From the NCBI GenBank assembly GCA_026400305.1, contig JAPLPI010000002.1, positions 1 to 7,537 on the forward strand: 7,537 nucleotides of DNA, in the 5' to 3' direction. Shown here piece after piece: positions 5,139 to 7,537 of the stretch. The translations under genes were made by a program, and so were the position numbers. Numbering within the stretch: position 1 is the stretch's first letter; each line of letters begins with the position of its first letter. The notes beneath the pieces are model-generated. The model ran no database searches. It was not told where the DNA came from and worked only from the letters and a program-made list of their open reading frames with translations. This DNA comes from Alphaproteobacteria bacterium. Its GTDB lineage: Bacteria; Pseudomonadota; Alphaproteobacteria; Micropepsales; Micropepsaceae.

Positions 5139-7537
5139 ATGGCGGATGACGCCAAGAAGAAAGACGAGACCACCACCGAGTTGTCACCCCCGGTCCTGCC
5201 GCTGCGCGACATCGTGGTTTTCCCGCACATGATCGTTCCTTTGTTCGTGGGCCGCGAAAAGTCGGTCCGCGCGCTTGAGGAAGTGATGAATGACGAGAAG
5301 CAGATTTTGCTTCTTACCCAGAAGAACGCCGCGGAGGATGATCCCACGGCTGAAGGCTTGTACACCATCGGCACCCTGGCCACGGTGCTGCAGCTGCTCA
5401 AGCTGCCGGACCAGACCGTGCGGGTTCTGGTGGAAGGCAAGTCGCGCGCCCGCGTGACCGGCTTCAATTCCCGCAGCGATTTCTTCCAGGCCACGGTCGA
5501 GAAGATCCCCGAGGAAGCCGCGGCGGTCCAGGAATCCGAAGCTCTGATGCGCACGGTGAAGGCGAACTTCGAGCAGTACATAAAGCTGAACAAGAAGATC
5601 CCGTCCGAGACCCTGGCCGCGGTGGCCCAGATCGACGATCCGGCGAAACTCGCCGACACCGTTGCTTCGCACCTGTCGGTCAAGATCGGCGAGCGCCAGG
5701 CGCTGCTGGAACCCTTCGGCACCACCGAGCGGCTGGAGAAGATCCTTTCGCTGATCGAGGCGGAAATCGGCGTGCTGCAGGTCGAGCGCAAGATCCGTTC
5801 GCGGGTCAAGCGCCAGATGGAGAAGACCCAGCGCGAGTATTACTTGAACGAGCAGTTGAAGGCGATTCAGAAGGAACTCGGCGAAGGCGAAGAAGGCCGC
5901 GACGAGATGAACGAGCTGGAAGACCGCATCCGCAAGGCCAAGCTCAGCAAGGAAGCGCGTGAAAAGGCGCAGGCCGAGGTCAAAAAGCTGCGCTCCATGT
6001 CACCGATGTCGGCGGAAGCCACGGTAGTGCGCAACTATCTCGACTGGCTTCTCAGCTTGCCGTGGGGCAAGAAGAGCACGGTCAAGCGCGACATCGCCGC
6101 CGCCGAGCTGGTGCTGAATGACGATCATTTCGGTCTGGAAAAGGTCAAGGAGCGCATCCTGGAGTATCTGGCCGTGCAGCAGCGCGTCGGCAAGCTCAAG
6201 GGTCCGATCCTGTGCCTGGTCGGCCCGCCCGGCGTTGGCAAGACCTCGCTCGCTAAGTCCATCGCCAAGGCGGCGGGCCGCGAATATTTGCGCATGAGCC
6301 TGGGCGGCATGCGGGACGAAGCGGAAATCCGCGGTCACCGCAGGACATATATCGGCTCCATGCCCGGCAAGATCATCCAGTCTATGAAGAAGGCCAAGAG
6401 CAACAATCCGCTCTTCCTGCTGGACGAGATCGACAAGCTGGGTGCGGACTATCGCGGTGATCCTTCGTCTGCCCTGCTAGAAGTGCTGGACCCGGAGCAG
6501 AATGCCAACTTCAACGATCATTATCTGGAGGTTGATTTCGACCTGTCGGATGTGATGTTCGTCACAACCGCCAACAGCCTGCACATGCCGCAACCGCTGA
6601 TGGACCGCATGGAGATCATCCGCATCCCCGGCTACACCGAGGATGAGAAGATCGAGATCGCCAAGCGCCACCTGATCCCCAAGCAGCGCAAGCAGCATGG
6701 TCTGAAGGAGGAAGAGTGGAAGCTGACCGATGAGGGCTTGCGCGATCTTATCCGCTATTACAGCCGTGAAGCCGGCGTGCGTAACTTGGAGCGCGAAATC
6801 GCCAACCTGGCCCGCAAGGCAGTGAAGGAAATTCTGTCCAAGAAGGCCAAATCGGTCGAGGTGACGTCAGAGAATCTTGGCACCTATGCCGGCGTGCGTC
6901 GTTACCGCTTCGGCGAGGCCGAAAGCGAGGACCAGGTCGGTGTCGTCACCGGTCTGGCATGGACGGAAGTGGGGGGCGAGACGCTGACCATCGAATCTGT
7001 GATGCTGCCCGGCAAGGGCCGCTTCCAGGCCACCGGCAAGCTCGGTGACGTGATGAAGGAATCGATCGACGCGGCGCGGTCTTATGTGCGTTCCAAGGCG
7101 ACCAGCTTCGGCATCAAGCCGCCGCTGTTTGATAAGATCGACATCCATGTCCACGTCCCCGAAGGCGCCACGCCCAAGGATGGTCCTTCGGCGGGCCTGG
7201 CGATGGCTACTTCGATCATTTCGGCGATCACCGGGATTCCGATCCGCCGCGATGTGGCGATGACCGGCGAAGTGACCTTGCGTGGCCGCGCATTGCCGAT
7301 CGGCGGACTGAAGGAGAAGCTGCTTGCTGCCCTGCGGGCGGGGATCACCACCGTGATCATCCCCAAGGACAATGAGAAGGATCTGGTCGAAGTCCCCGAC
7401 AATGTGAAGACGGGGCTGAAGATCGTGCCCGTCGCCACCATGGGCGAAGTGCTGGCGGTGGCGCTCACGCGTCAGCCCGAAGCCATCGATTGGGTGGAAC
7501 CGGAAGTGACGGCAACCTTGCAGATCACCGATGGCGA
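5139..7537 (+). CDS. lon: ATP-dependent Lon protease (3' end missing)
   Basis: Homohexameric AAA+ serine protease (family S16) that degrades misfolded and short-lived regulatory proteins in the cytoplasm. The 799 complete codons in the window contain: the N-terminal substrate-binding domain beginning at LPLRD (20–24); a charged coiled-coil stretch (roughly 225–300); Walker A GPPGVGKT (362–369); pore-loop Tyr404 in TYIGSMPG; Walker B Asp429-Glu430; sensor-2 Arg548 in AGVRNLER; and the protease domain with the catalytic dyad Ser684 (DGPSAG) and Lys727 (GGLKEK). Offsets of 5–6 from E. coli (K362, D423, S679, K722) show no large indel. Alphaproteobacterial Lon is usually about 800–812 residues, so only a few codons should be missing. 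The ATG at 5139 has AGGAG (5127–5131) 7 bases upstream. It is divergent from the lactonase-family gene, so it has its own promoter region. Confidence 0.98.
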   Translation, partial: MADDAKKKDETTTELSPPVLPLRDIVVFPHMIVPLFVGREKSVRALEEVMNDEKQILLLTQKNAAEDDPTAEGLYTIGTLATVLQLLKLPDQTVRVLVEGKSRARVTGFNSRSDFFQATVEKIPEEAAAVQESEALMRTVKANFEQYIKLNKKIPSETLAAVAQIDDPAKLADTVASHLSVKIGERQALLEPFGTTERLEKILSLIEAEIGVLQVERKIRSRVKRQMEKTQREYYLNEQLKAIQKELGEGEEGRDEMNELEDRIRKAKLSKEAREKAQAEVKKLRSMSPMSAEATVVRNYLDWLLSLPWGKKSTVKRDIAAAELVLNDDHFGLEKVKERILEYLAVQQRVGKLKGPILCLVGPPGVGKTSLAKSIAKAAGREYLRMSLGGMRDEAEIRGHRRTYIGSMPGKIIQSMKKAKSNNPLFLLDEIDKLGADYRGDPSSALLEVLDPEQNANFNDHYLEVDFDLSDVMFVTTANSLHMPQPLMDRMEIIRIPGYTEDEKIEIAKRHLIPKQRKQHGLKEEEWKLTDEGLRDLIRYYSREAGVRNLEREIANLARKAVKEILSKKAKSVEVTSENLGTYAGVRRYRFGEAESEDQVGVVTGLAWTEVGGETLTIESVMLPGKGRFQATGKLGDVMKESIDAARSYVRSKATSFGIKPPLFDKIDIHVHVPEGATPKDGPSAGLAMATSIISAITGIPIRRDVAMTGEVTLRGRALPIGGLKEKLLAALRAGITTVIIPKDNEKDLVEVPDNVKTGLKIVPVATMGEVLAVALTRQPEAIDWVEPEVTATLQITDG

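Noticed and set aside
5096..5809. Open frame of 237 codons on the minus strand over the start of lon
   Set aside because: It is antisense to the conserved N-terminal domain of Lon, and its serine-rich, low-complexity product is typical of a reversed coding strand.
1..7537. tRNA, rRNA, CRISPR array, insertion sequence or attachment site
   Set aside because: I saw no cloverleaf, no regularly spaced short repeats with spacers, no transposase and no terminal inverted repeats with target duplications around the lactonase-family gene.

Overview
The window looks like chromosomal DNA of a GC-rich alphaproteobacterium. The conserved order trigger factor – clpP – clpX – lon, the wording of the ClpX zinc finger and AAA+ module ([26 protein letters not shown]) and the Lon sequence all point there. 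I cannot place it to order or genus. It is a core protein-quality-control locus: a nascent-chain chaperone, the ClpXP unfoldase/protease pair and the Lon protease. I see no rRNA, tRNA, CRISPR array, IS element or phage gene.

Layout, left to right. (1) 1–1245 (+): the 3' part of tig (trigger factor), which begins off the left edge. (2) 1335–1967 (+): clpP, complete. (3) 1968–2197: a 230-base spacer with weak terminator-like and palindromic signals. (4) 2198–3466 (+): clpX, complete. (5) 3467–3573: a tail-to-tail spacer packed with GC-rich inverted repeats. (6) 3574–4857 (−): a complete gene for an exported, probably Tat-dependent, lactonase-type seven-bladed beta-propeller protein. It sits backwards between clpX and lon, which are usually neighbours. 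(7) 4858–5138: a divergent control region rich in small inverted and direct repeats. (8) 5139–7537 (+): lon, running off the right edge after 799 codons, probably only a few codons short of its end.

The standout is tig. Its FKBP-type prolyl-isomerase domain occurs twice in tandem, as two exact 324-base (108-residue) units at 22–345 and 346–669. By hand count they differ at 23 of 324 bases and 5 of 108 residues. An 11-base word (CTGGCCAAGAA) lies at the start of unit 1, at the junction and just after unit 2, which is the signature of an in-frame duplication by recombination or slippage between short direct repeats. The reading frame stays open, both copies keep the IPGFEDG segment and most differences are synonymous. 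This implies a functional trigger factor with an enlarged two-domain head (about 108 residues longer than usual) rather than a decayed gene or an assembly slip.

Smaller points: ClpP has Ala-Ser in place of the usual Gly-Gly just after its catalytic His, ClpX has MGF rather than IGF in its ClpP-docking loop, and the clpX/lactonase and lactonase/lon spacers carry several unexplained hairpins and a phased direct repeat. Functionally, trigger factor meets nascent chains at the ribosome, and ClpXP and Lon degrade tagged or misfolded proteins. The exported propeller protein has no evident link to that job and is probably an inserted passenger.
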